Assembly: GCA_002435585.1 (NCBI GenBank)
Contig: DJDY01000115.1
Coordinates: 1 to 7,727 of the forward strand
Length of the DNA stretch: 7,727 nt
Origin: Lachnospira sp. UBA5912
GTDB lineage: Bacteria > Bacillota > Clostridia > Lachnospirales > Lachnospiraceae
Reading direction: 5' to 3'
Shown: positions 1 through 5,867 of the stretch, in pieces
Layout: the number at the start of each line of letters is the position of its first letter
Position numbering within the stretch: position 1 is the stretch's first letter
Notes under the pieces: model-generated
The model's input: the letters and a program-made list of their open reading frames with translations, nothing else
What the model was told of the DNA's origin: nothing
Databases searched by the model: none
Made by a program: the position numbers and the translations under genes

Positions 1-506
1 GTGTAGCCCCAGTCAAGTGCTCCACCGTTTATATAGAACCAGCCGTATTCGTTATTCGCAAGTCCTGTATAACTCCAGTCAAGCACTCCTCCGTTTATAT
101 AGAACCAGCCATATTCGTTACTCGCAAGTCCCGTATAACCCCAGTCGAGAGCTCCGTTGCTTACATAGAACCAGCCGTATTCATTGCCCGCAAGTCCCGT
201 GTAACTCCAGTCAAGCACTCCTCCGTTTACATAGAACCAGCCGTATTCGTTACTGGCTAATCCTGTATAACTCCAGTCTATTATGCCATTTCTTATATAG
301 AACCAGCCATATTCATTACTGGCAAGTCCTGTATAGCTCATATCGATATTACCATCATTATAATAATACCACTGCCCATCGTAACCGGGTCTTATATCTG
401 TGTTAGAAGCTGCGGTTGAGTTTTTATTGTTAAATCCCAGAATAAAAACCATCGAAATACCCAATGCGATTAACAGCTTTACACTTTTTCTCAGATATTT
501 TTTCAT
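1..506 (-). CDS. Secreted protein with tandem 22-residue aromatic repeats (N-terminal part, runs off window)
   Basis: The frame opens with ATG at 506 and stays open for 168 codons to the window edge, so the C-terminus is missing. An AAAGGAG ribosome binding site (512-518) lies 5 bases upstream. The N-terminus MKKYLRKSVKLLIALGISMV and the following FILGF form a basic-hydrophobic signal peptide; cleavage is likely near residue 33 (STAAS). A degenerate repeat (residues 42-57, with WYYY) comes next, then five exact-length 22-residue repeats from residue 58, each reading roughly YTGLASNEYGWFYVNGG then VLDWS; a sixth begins at residue 168. The G-W-F/W-Y-x-N-G pattern resembles choline- or cell-wall-binding repeats and repeats common in Lachnospiraceae exported proteins. 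I infer an exported protein attached to the wall or a glycan; any catalytic domain would lie outside the window. Its ligand is unknown. Confidence 0.85.
   Translation of the reverse strand, partial: MKKYLRKSVKLLIALGISMVFILGFNNKNSTAASNTDIRPGYDGQWYYYNDGNIDMSYTGLASNEYGWFYIRNGIIDWSYTGLASNEYGWFYVNGGVLDWSYTGLAGNEYGWFYVSNGALDWGYTGLASNEYGWFYINGGVLDWSYTGLANNEYGWFYINGGALDWGY
6..335. repeat. Five 66-bp in-frame tandem repeats inside the secreted protein gene
   Basis: Units lie at 270-335, 204-269, 138-203, 72-137 and 6-71, all exactly 66 bases with no indels, and a further unit starts at the window edge. The units at 72-137 and 204-269 differ at about six positions. Conservation at the DNA level, including synonymous positions, points to recent duplication, so copy number may vary between strains. 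The opposite strand also has an open frame across this block, a by-product of the 66-base periodicity. Confidence 0.93.
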
Positions 507-570
507 AAATTCTCCTTTGCTTTATTAAACATTTCCCATTGTTCATAATATTACACTCTTATATTTATCA

Positions 571-580
571 ACCTCCTTTC
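571..580 (-). promoter_or_regulatory. Isolated perfect Shine-Dalgarno sequence in the leader of the secreted-protein gene
   Basis: The minus strand reads GAAAGGAGGT, a near-perfect match to the 16S anti-Shine-Dalgarno, about 65 bases upstream of the ATG at 506. That gene already has its own AAAGGAG. No usable start codon lies 5-10 bases downstream: a GTG at 556 is immediately followed by TAA, and the next ATG is about 25 bases away. Similar leader sequences (STAB-SD, described in Bacillus cry3A, where it reads GAAAGGAGG) bind 30S subunits and protect mRNA from 5' exonuclease decay. That role here is inference. Confidence 0.45.
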
Positions 581-649
581 ATATTGTTTGTTTTTATTAT
601 TAACAGTATTAATTATATATAATATCTGTTATATAATCCTCTTAGTATC

Positions 650-670
650 TGGATATGATTTATATATCCA
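650..670. repeat. Inverted repeat TGGATAT-N7-ATATCCA
   Basis: A perfect 7-bp inverted repeat with a 7-base spacer lies upstream of the secreted-protein gene. It has no adjacent T-tract, so it does not look like a terminator. An operator is possible but unproven. Confidence 0.45.
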
Positions 671-773
671 ACACTTATATGACGTTCCCAATCTTAAAAA
701 GGTTTTATAAATTCATATTTGTTATAATTTTTTTCAACTCTGTCTTGTAAACAATATACACCACATATTATTT

Positions 774-805
774 TATTGCAATAATACACGCTCAATTTAG
801 CGTGT
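774..805. repeat. Palindrome plus hairpin upstream of the ribbon-helix-helix gene
   Basis: TATTGCAATA (774-783) is a perfect 10-base palindrome. Two bases on, ACACGCT (786-792) and AGCGTGT (799-805) form a 7-bp hairpin with a 6-base loop. They lie about 90-120 bases before the small gene's start. Proteins of that fold often bind palindromes in their own promoters, so these are candidate operators. The hairpin is followed by only a short T-run on the plus strand, so a terminator is less likely. Confidence 0.45.
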
Positions 806-894
806 GATTTTGCTGTATATATTTCATTTCTGTTTAACACTAAAATAAATATTGATAATATTTGCATAAAAAATTGATATAAGCGGGTGATATT

Positions 895-1065
895 ATGAAG
901 TTCGAAATTAAAAAAACGGAATATGTAAACAGAACTTATCGTATTCCCAAAGAATTAGCTGACAGATTATCACTGATTGCACAGCAGGAGGATATCTCTG
1001 TAAATGAACTTGTTGTACAGTCATGTGAATTTGCACTTGATAATCTTAAAAAAAAGGAGAGCTAG
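895..1065 (+). CDS. Small ribbon-helix-helix (Arc/MetJ-type) DNA-binding protein, 56 aa
   Basis: The frame runs from ATG at 895 to TAG at 1063-1065 and encodes MKFEIKKTEYVNRTYRIPKE followed by a helix-rich tail ending DNLKKKES. The layout fits a ribbon-helix-helix fold: a short strand with alternating residues (about 11-17, VNRTYRI), helix A (about 18-31, KELADRLSLIAQQ), a turn with D-I-S, and helix B (about 35-51, SVNELVVQSCEFALDNL). The I-S-V-N-E-L segment after the turn is typical. Such proteins act as dimers, placing the strands in the DNA major groove, and are often repressors or antitoxins. A GGGTGA ribosome binding site (885-890) lies 4 bases upstream. No toxin-like partner gene is adjacent, and it is the only plus-strand gene here, so a stand-alone regulator is more likely than a toxin-antitoxin pair. 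Its target is unknown. Confidence 0.8.
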   Translation: MKFEIKKTEYVNRTYRIPKELADRLSLIAQQEDISVNELVVQSCEFALDNLKKKES

Positions 1066-1092
1066 TAGCTTACCGCTACCAGTTCTCCTTTT
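1052..1092. terminator. Shared bidirectional intrinsic terminator
   Basis: Arms 1052-1069 and 1075-1092 pair over 18 positions with one mismatch and one G-T pair; the loop is TTACC. On the minus strand the hairpin is followed by eight T residues (complement of 1048-1055), giving a strong terminator for the leucine-rich repeat gene. On the plus strand it ends in TTTT. The left arm covers the last codons and the stop of the ribbon-helix-helix gene. Confidence 0.85.
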
Positions 1093-1124
1093 ACCAACGT
1101 GTATATGTTATTATAGGGTTGTTA

Positions 1125-1712
1125 TCAGCCTACTATCCATGCACCCCATTCGTCATATTCAAGTGTTCCGTCATATGTGATATGATTGACACTCTCAAAT
1201 GCACCATCCTGCACTTCTGCAATCTCTTCCGGTACCCATACGTCCATAAGGCTTACACATCCTGCAAATGCTCTGGCACCTATATGCCTGATACCTGAAG
1301 TCATCTTAACATCAACAAGATTATAACAATCTTCAAAAGCGCACTTAGATATATAAGATATGCTATATGGAATAGTTATACTCTTTAAACCACTTCTTCC
1401 ATAAAATGCATATACACCTATTCCCGTTATTCCTGCCGGAATAACAGTTCTCTGACAGCCTATGACCAGTTCATTAGTCTGGCTGTCTATCACAGCATTA
1501 CAATTATCCCTGCTATCATAATATGGATTATCCTCATCCACAACTATAGTCGTAAGATTATCAAGAACTGCTAACATATCAGGCTCAATCTTCTTTACAT
1601 CCTTTGATATGTACAATTCCCTGACATTGTGAATATCCTCACCATACTGTCTTATCCAATCCTTATTGATAGTTCCATTAATAACCATAACTTCTGCATT
1701 TGTTGCTTTCAT
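1125..1712 (-). CDS. BspA-like leucine-rich repeat protein, 195 aa, no signal peptide
   Basis: I place the start at ATG 1712, not at the in-frame GTG three codons upstream, because AGGAG (1721-1725) lies 8 bases before the ATG and would overlap that GTG. The protein has BspA-type (LRR_5) repeats: about residues 30-65 (VRELYISKDVKKIEP, then NLTTIVVDEDNPYY), 82-115 (LVIGCQRTVIPAGITGIGVYAFYG), 118-137 (ISYISKCAFEDCYNL), 141-161 (IRHIGARAFAGCVSL) and a last partial one at 164-175. The end, ITYDGTLEYDEWGAW, resembles the usual cap of these proteins. BspA-like proteins are usually large and secreted, with adhesive roles. This one is short, lacks a signal peptide, transmembrane segment or anchor, and so is probably cytoplasmic; its function is unknown. 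It ends at the shared terminator. Confidence 0.88.
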   Translation of the reverse strand: MKATNAEVMVINGTINKDWIRQYGEDIHNVRELYISKDVKKIEPDMLAVLDNLTTIVVDEDNPYYDSRDNCNAVIDSQTNELVIGCQRTVIPAGITGIGVYAFYGRSGLKSITIPYSISYISKCAFEDCYNLVDVKMTSGIRHIGARAFAGCVSLMDVWVPEEIAEVQDGAFESVNHITYDGTLEYDEWGAWIVG

Positions 1713-1720
1713 AGCCTTCA

Positions 1721-1725
1721 CTCCT
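1721..1725 (-). promoter_or_regulatory. Ribosome binding site that sets the leucine-rich repeat gene start
   Basis: AGGAG on the minus strand is 8 bases from ATG 1712 but includes the first base of the alternative GTG codon at 1719-1721, which rules that upstream start out. Confidence 0.8.
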
Positions 1726-1795
1726 GATTAAATGTCTGCGTCAATTAATCATCCGGCTATTCTGCCTGTTACAGACAACTACTCCAGATGATTAA
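1725..1795 (-). promoter_or_regulatory. Structured leader of the leucine-rich repeat gene with alternative pairings
   Basis: In minus-strand RNA, TTAATCATCTGG (1795-1784) pairs with CCGGATGATTAA (1756-1745) over 12 positions, including one G-U pair that would be a C-A mismatch in plus-strand RNA. Nested inside, TGTCTG (1777-1772) pairs with CAGGCA (1768-1763) around a 3-base loop. Two competing pairings exist. TGATTAA of the 3' arm (1751-1745) also matches TTAATCA (1731-1725), which abuts the AGGAG, and TGTCTG also matches CAGACA (1738-1733). This suggests a leader that could expose or partly mask the ribosome binding site. It matches no riboswitch class that I recognise. Confidence 0.45.
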
Positions 1796-1805
1796 ATAGT
1801 TACAC

Positions 1806-1824
1806 GCTAATCGGCTATATTAGC
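1806..1824. repeat. Small hairpin GCTAAT-N7-ATTAGC
   Basis: A perfect 6-bp inverted repeat with a 7-base loop lies between the two larger structures of the purL to leucine-rich repeat gap. There is no T-tract next to it, and its role is unknown. Confidence 0.4.
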
Positions 1825-1871
1825 AATCTCTGGTTGATAGTTCCTTAATATATTATGATGTCCTGTTATGC

Positions 1872-1937
1872 GATATTGAAGGATGCCATAACCATACTAA
1901 GTACAATTATGGCAATTACCTGCTTAACCTCAATATC
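1872..1937. repeat. Nested inverted repeat downstream of purL
   Basis: The outer arms GATATTGA (1872-1879) and TCAATATC (1930-1937) are perfect complements. Inside them TGCCATAA (1884-1891) and TTATGGCA (1907-1914) form a second perfect 8-bp stem with a 15-base loop. It starts about 50 bases past the purL stop. No T-run follows on the minus strand, so it is not a standard intrinsic terminator. It may protect the purL mRNA 3' end, be a processing site, or be a small palindromic repeat element. Confidence 0.5.
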
Positions 1938-1988
1938 ATATTAATCATACGATTTAATATTCTAACATGACATTATAAACTTTATTTA

Positions 1989-4900
1989 TTACTTAAAGTA
2001 CTTAACACCTGACTCGAATATCTTAATATCCTGTTCACCATAGATATTAATAGCAACAGACTCTCCTCGTCTTTCAGAATGTGCCATCTTGCCTAAGCAT
2101 CTTCCGTCCGGACTTGTGATACCTTCAACAGCCATATATGAACCATTGACATTCCACTCTTCATCCATTGAAATATTGCCTTCAGGGTCACAGTACTGTG
2201 TAGCTACCTGACCATTCTCAAAGAGCTTGTCAAGCCATTCCTTAGGTGCTACAAAACGTCCTTCGCCATGTGAAGCAGGGTTGCAATATACTTTTCCAAG
2301 TTCTGCACCTGCAAGCCATGGGCTCTTATTAGTGACAACCTTTGTATATACCATCTTGGATATATGACGGTTGATTGTGTTAAATGTTAATGTAGGAGAA
2401 TTAACATCCTGTCCTGTTATCTTTCCATTAGGTACAAGTCCAAGCTTGATAAGTGCCTGGAAACCATTACAGATACCAAGTGCAAGACCATCTCTTTCAT
2501 TAAGAAGCTTCTCAACTGCTTCCTTCATCTTTGCATTACGGAATGCTGTTGCGAAGAACTTAGCTGAACCATCTGGCTCATCACCTGCTGAGAAACCACC
2601 TGGGAACATGATAATCTGTGCCTGGTTGATAGCTTTCTCAAACTCATCAACAGACTCCCTGATACTCTCTGCATCAAGATTCCTAAACACCTTAACTATA
2701 GTATCAGCTCCTGCTCTTTCAAATGCCTTAGCACTATCATACTCACAATTAGTACCTGGAAATACCGGTATGAATACAGTTGGCTTTGCAACCTTGTTCT
2801 TACATATATGAACATTACCTGCTGAATATACAGGTGTTTCGATCTTATCTGTTTCCTTAGTTACCTTTGTAGGGAATACATCTTCAAGTGTATCCTTCCA
2901 TACGCTTAAAGCCTCCTCTACATTGATAGACATATCCTTATATGTGAATCTTGCCTCATCAGTTACAACACCAACCTTAGTGTATGCAACCTTGATATCT
3001 GCAAGCTTATCTGCCTTAACTTCTGCAACTATGCATCCATAAGCAGGTGCGAAGAGTTCTTCCTCAGATACAGATGAATCAACTGCAACACCTAACTTAT
3101 TACCAAATGCCATCTTACTTATGGCAGGTACTAAACCATTAGAATCAAGCACATATGCTGATACAACAGCTCCAGCCTGGATAGCCTCATGTACTCCTGA
3201 ATAAAGCTTTTTAATCTGTGAGAATACAGGAAGGTCGTACTTATCCTTTTCAATATCGAATCTTACAAGTACATTACCTGCTTCTTTAAGCTCTGGAGTG
3301 ATTATATCCTTCTCCTTAGCTACATCTATCGCAAATGAACACAATGTAGGTGGTACATCTATATGTTCAAATGTTCCTGACATGGAATCCTTTCCTCCGA
3401 TAGATGGAAGACCGAATCCGATCTGTGCTTCATAAGCACCAAGAAGTGCTGCAAATGGCTGGCTCCATCTTGATGGATCTTCTGTCATTCTTCTGAAGTA
3501 TTCCTGGAATGTGAATCTTATCTTACTATAATCACCACCAGCAGCAACTATCTTTGCCACTGAATCAGTAACTGCATACATTGCACCATGGTATGGACTC
3601 CACTTAGAAAGATATGGGTCGAAACCATAAGCCATCATAGTAACTGTGTCACACTTACCCTTAAGAACTGGAAGCTTGGCAACCATAGCCTGTGTTTCTG
3701 TAAGCTGATACTTACCACCATAAGGCATAAGCACTGAACCAGCACCGATTGAGCCATCGAATCTTTCAACAAGACCCTTTTGTGAACACTCGTTAAGATC
3801 TGCAAGTGTCTTAAGCCACTTACCCTTAACATCCTCAACTTCCTTTGCCTTAAGATAGTTATCTTTCTCATCTGGTATATCTACAAGTACAGAGGTCTCC
3901 TGATGTGCGCCATTAGTATCAAGGAATGCTCTTGATATATTAACTATATCCTTTCCTCTCCAGCTAAGTACAAGTCTTGGATCCTTAGTAACAACTGCAA
4001 CTTCTACTGCTTCAAGATTCTCCTCTGCTGCATATGCAAGGAACTCTTTAACATCTGAAGGATCGACTACAACTGCCATACGTTCCTGTGATTCTGATAT
4101 GGCAAGTTCTGTTCCATCAAGGCCTTCATACTTCTTAGGAACCTTATCAAGATCAACCTTAAGACCATCTGCAAGCTCACCTATAGCTACTGATACTCCA
4201 CCAGCACCAAAGTCGTTACATTTCTTAATGAGCTTAGTAACCTCTGGTCTTCTGAAAAGTCTCTGCATCTTACGCTCTGTAGGTGCATTACCTTTCTGAA
4301 CCTCTGCTCCACAAGTCTCTATAGATTCCTCTGTATGAACCTTTGATGAACCTGTAGCACCGCCACAGCCATCACGTCCTGTACGTCCACCAAGAAGAAT
4401 GATGATATCTCCTGGGTCGGAATTCTCTCTCTTAACTGCACTTCTTGGGGCTGCAGCTATAACTGCACCAATCTCCATACGCTTGGCAACGTAATCTGGA
4501 TGATATATTTCCTTAACATAACCTGTCGCAAGACCTATCTGGTTACCATATGAGCTGTATCCATGAGCTGCCTCTGTAACTATCTTTCTTTGAGGAAGCT
4601 TTCCATGAAGTGTTTCTGCTACTGGAACTGTAGGATCTGCGGCACCTGTTATACGCATAGCCTGGTAAACATATGTACGTCCTGAAAGTGGATCTCTTAT
4701 AGCTCCACCAAGACATGTAGCAGCACCACCAAATGGCTCTATCTCTGTTGGGTGGTTGTGTGTTTCGTTCTTAAAGTTAACAAGCCACTCCTCTGTCTTT
4801 CCATCAATCTCAACAGGAACTACTATAGAGCAGGCATTAATCTCATCAGATTCTTCCTGATCAGCAAGCTTACCTTCTGCCTTTAACTTCTTCATACCCA

Positions 4901-5741
4901 TAAGGGCAAGATCCATAAGACATACAAACTTATCTTTTCTATCTTTATAGATAACTGCCCTGTCAGACAGATATCTGTTATATGTTTCTTCCATAGGAGC
5001 TCTGTAGAAACCGTCCTTAAACGTAACATTCTTTAACTCTGTTGCAAACGTTGTGTGGCGGCAATGATCAGACCAGTATGTATCAAGTACTCTGATCTCT
5101 GTCATAGATGGATTCCTTTTTTCTTCATTCTTAAAATAATCCTGAATAAACTTGAAATCCTTGAATGTCATGGCAAGGCCAAGTGAATCATATAAAGACT
5201 TTAACTTATTTTCATCCATGTCCTTAAAGCCATCAAATATAATAACATCAGCTGGCGTATCGAACTTAGTAACAAGAGTCTCTGGGATATTCTCATCAGC
5301 CACTCTTGAGTCAACTGGATTAATACAATGGTTCTTAATCTTGTCCTTATCATCTTCTGTAAGCTTTCCAGAGATAATATAAGTAGTTGCTGTCTTAATT
5401 ACCGGAGTTTCATTCTCGTTGAGAAACTTAACACACTGTTCGGCTGAATCTGCTCTCTGGTCAAACTGTCCAGGAAGGTACTCAACGGAGAATACATAGT
5501 CATCATCAGCAGCTGTAAATTCTGTTTCATAAACATCATCTACAGGTGGTTCTGAGAATACAGTAGTGAGTGCTTTCTTATATATATCATCTGAGAGATT
5601 CTCGATGTCATATCTTATAAGTACTCTTACATCTGTGATATCCTTTATTCCAAGATATCCAGTGATTTCATCGTGAAGTTCCTTGGCATTAACTGCAAAA
5701 GGCTTCTTCTTTTCAACAAAAACTCTTCTTACGCCACTCAT
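1989..5741 (-). CDS. purL: Phosphoribosylformylglycinamidine (FGAM) synthase, single-chain, 1250 aa
   Basis: This cytoplasmic enzyme of de novo purine synthesis converts FGAR, ATP and glutamine to FGAM. One chain joins the parts that are separate PurS, PurL and PurQ proteins in Bacillus. Visible in order: an N-terminal PurS-like region (about 1-130); a linker and the first synthetase half with SDHCRHTTF (224-232) and ETHNHPTEIEPFGG (326-339); DFGAGGVSVAIGELADG (510-526); the second half with SIGGKDSMSG (780-789); and a glutaminase domain (about 988-1250) with PGTNCE (995-1000), FPGGFS (1046-1051), nucleophile Cys1091 in GICNGFQ, SHGEGRF (1157-1163) and the His1221/Glu1223 pair in HSER, where many relatives have HPER. 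The length fits the clostridial single-chain type, shorter than the roughly 1295-residue enterobacterial enzyme. ATG 5741 follows AAAGG (5753-5757) by 11 bases. It has its own promoter, and no purine riboswitch fits in its short leader. The gene appears intact. Confidence 0.98.
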   Translation of the reverse strand: MSGVRRVFVEKKKPFAVNAKELHDEITGYLGIKDITDVRVLIRYDIENLSDDIYKKALTTVFSEPPVDDVYETEFTAADDDYVFSVEYLPGQFDQRADSAEQCVKFLNENETPVIKTATTYIISGKLTEDDKDKIKNHCINPVDSRVADENIPETLVTKFDTPADVIIFDGFKDMDENKLKSLYDSLGLAMTFKDFKFIQDYFKNEEKRNPSMTEIRVLDTYWSDHCRHTTFATELKNVTFKDGFYRAPMEETYNRYLSDRAVIYKDRKDKFVCLMDLALMGMKKLKAEGKLADQEESDEINACSIVVPVEIDGKTEEWLVNFKNETHNHPTEIEPFGGAATCLGGAIRDPLSGRTYVYQAMRITGAADPTVPVAETLHGKLPQRKIVTEAAHGYSSYGNQIGLATGYVKEIYHPDYVAKRMEIGAVIAAAPRSAVKRENSDPGDIIILLGGRTGRDGCGGATGSSKVHTEESIETCGAEVQKGNAPTERKMQRLFRRPEVTKLIKKCNDFGAGGVSVAIGELADGLKVDLDKVPKKYEGLDGTELAISESQERMAVVVDPSDVKEFLAYAAEENLEAVEVAVVTKDPRLVLSWRGKDIVNISRAFLDTNGAHQETSVLVDIPDEKDNYLKAKEVEDVKGKWLKTLADLNECSQKGLVERFDGSIGAGSVLMPYGGKYQLTETQAMVAKLPVLKGKCDTVTMMAYGFDPYLSKWSPYHGAMYAVTDSVAKIVAAGGDYSKIRFTFQEYFRRMTEDPSRWSQPFAALLGAYEAQIGFGLPSIGGKDSMSGTFEHIDVPPTLCSFAIDVAKEKDIITPELKEAGNVLVRFDIEKDKYDLPVFSQIKKLYSGVHEAIQAGAVVSAYVLDSNGLVPAISKMAFGNKLGVAVDSSVSEEELFAPAYGCIVAEVKADKLADIKVAYTKVGVVTDEARFTYKDMSINVEEALSVWKDTLEDVFPTKVTKETDKIETPVYSAGNVHICKNKVAKPTVFIPVFPGTNCEYDSAKAFERAGADTIVKVFRNLDAESIRESVDEFEKAINQAQIIMFPGGFSAGDEPDGSAKFFATAFRNAKMKEAVEKLLNERDGLALGICNGFQALIKLGLVPNGKITGQDVNSPTLTFNTINRHISKMVYTKVVTNKSPWLAGAELGKVYCNPASHGEGRFVAPKEWLDKLFENGQVATQYCDPEGNISMDEEWNVNGSYMAVEGITSPDGRCLGKMAHSERRGESVAINIYGEQDIKIFESGVKYFK

Positions 5742-5771
5742 TTTAATTAATTCCTTTCTTAATCAGCTGTA

Positions 5772-5796
5772 ATTCTCTCACTATTATTGAAAGAAT
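5772..5796 (-). promoter_or_regulatory. Hairpin at the predicted 5' end of the purL transcript
   Basis: In minus-strand RNA, ATTCTTTCA (5796-5788) pairs with TGAGAGAAT (5780-5772) as a 9-bp stem with one G-U pair and a 7-base loop. It begins almost exactly where transcription from the purL promoter should start and ends about 30 bases before the ATG. No T-tract follows. A stabilising 5' hairpin is more likely than an attenuator. Confidence 0.5.
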
Positions 5797-5803
5797 GTTA
5801 AAT

Positions 5804-5832
5804 ATTGTAACATATTAAAATTAAATAAACAA
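5804..5832 (-). promoter_or_regulatory. purL promoter (sigma-A type, extended -10)
   Basis: The minus strand has TTGTTT (5832-5827), a 17-base spacer, and TACAAT (5809-5804) preceded by TG plus one base, the extended -10 arrangement. The predicted start is near 5797, giving a leader of about 55 bases. I see no recognisable PurR-box pair. Confidence 0.75.
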
Positions 5833-5867
5833 GATTGATTATTCATGCATACGTCTGATAATCTTGT
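5829..5867 (-). terminator. Possible weak terminator of the aspartoacylase-like operon
   Basis: In minus-strand RNA, ACAAGATT (5867-5860) pairs perfectly with AATCTTGT (5836-5829) across a 23-base loop, followed by the T-rich TTATTTAATTTT. The stem is AT-rich and the loop long, so termination would be inefficient at best. It spans the stop codon of the upstream gene and its distal arm overlaps the purL -35 element. Read-through into purL is possible. Confidence 0.35.

Larger units (their letters stand above)
507..894. other. AT-rich intergenic region between two divergent genes
   Basis: This gap separates the minus-strand secreted-protein gene from the plus-strand ribbon-helix-helix gene, so it must hold both upstream regions. 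I see no gene in it. It contains an isolated Shine-Dalgarno sequence (571-580, minus strand), an inverted repeat at 650-670, a 10-base palindrome at 774-783 and a 7-bp hairpin at 786-805. A TATAAT on the minus strand (612-617) would place a start near 605, but no convincing -35 sits at the right distance. For the plus strand, GATAAT at 854-859 is a possible -10, again with a poor -35. Confidence 0.6.

Noticed and set aside
17..406. Open plus-strand frame of about 129 codons antisense to the secreted repeat protein
   Set aside because: It mirrors the 66-base periodicity of the minus-strand gene. It has an unlikely Arg/Ser/Tyr-rich repetitive composition, while the minus strand has a signal peptide, ribosome binding site and sensible repeats.
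1713..1721. GTG start for the leucine-rich repeat gene, three codons upstream
   Set aside because: The AGGAG overlaps the GTG itself, whereas ATG 1712 is at the ideal 8-base distance.
895..1721. Toxin-antitoxin module made of the ribbon-helix-helix protein and its neighbour
   Set aside because: The neighbour is convergent, is a leucine-rich repeat protein rather than a toxin, and shares only a terminator with it.
1866..1934. Short minus-strand frame reading IEVKQVIAIIVLSMVMASFN then IA and stop, resembling a membrane helix
   Set aside because: It has no standard start codon with a ribosome binding site before the hydrophobic part, and it coincides with the nested inverted repeats. It could be a decayed fragment, but nothing supports a gene.
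2371..2811. Open plus-strand frame of 146 codons inside purL
   Set aside because: It is antisense to the conserved glutaminase domain of purL, with no ribosome binding site or recognisable protein features. The same holds for the shorter antisense frames at 4099-4299 and 5152-5382.
3635..3871. Minus-strand frame of 78 codons in another phase within purL
   Set aside because: It lies fully inside a conserved coding region in the wrong phase and has no motif or start signal of its own.
5742..5838. Purine riboswitch upstream of purL
   Set aside because: The predicted leader is only about 55 bases, lacks the conserved three-way junction sequence, and shows one simple hairpin without a terminator.
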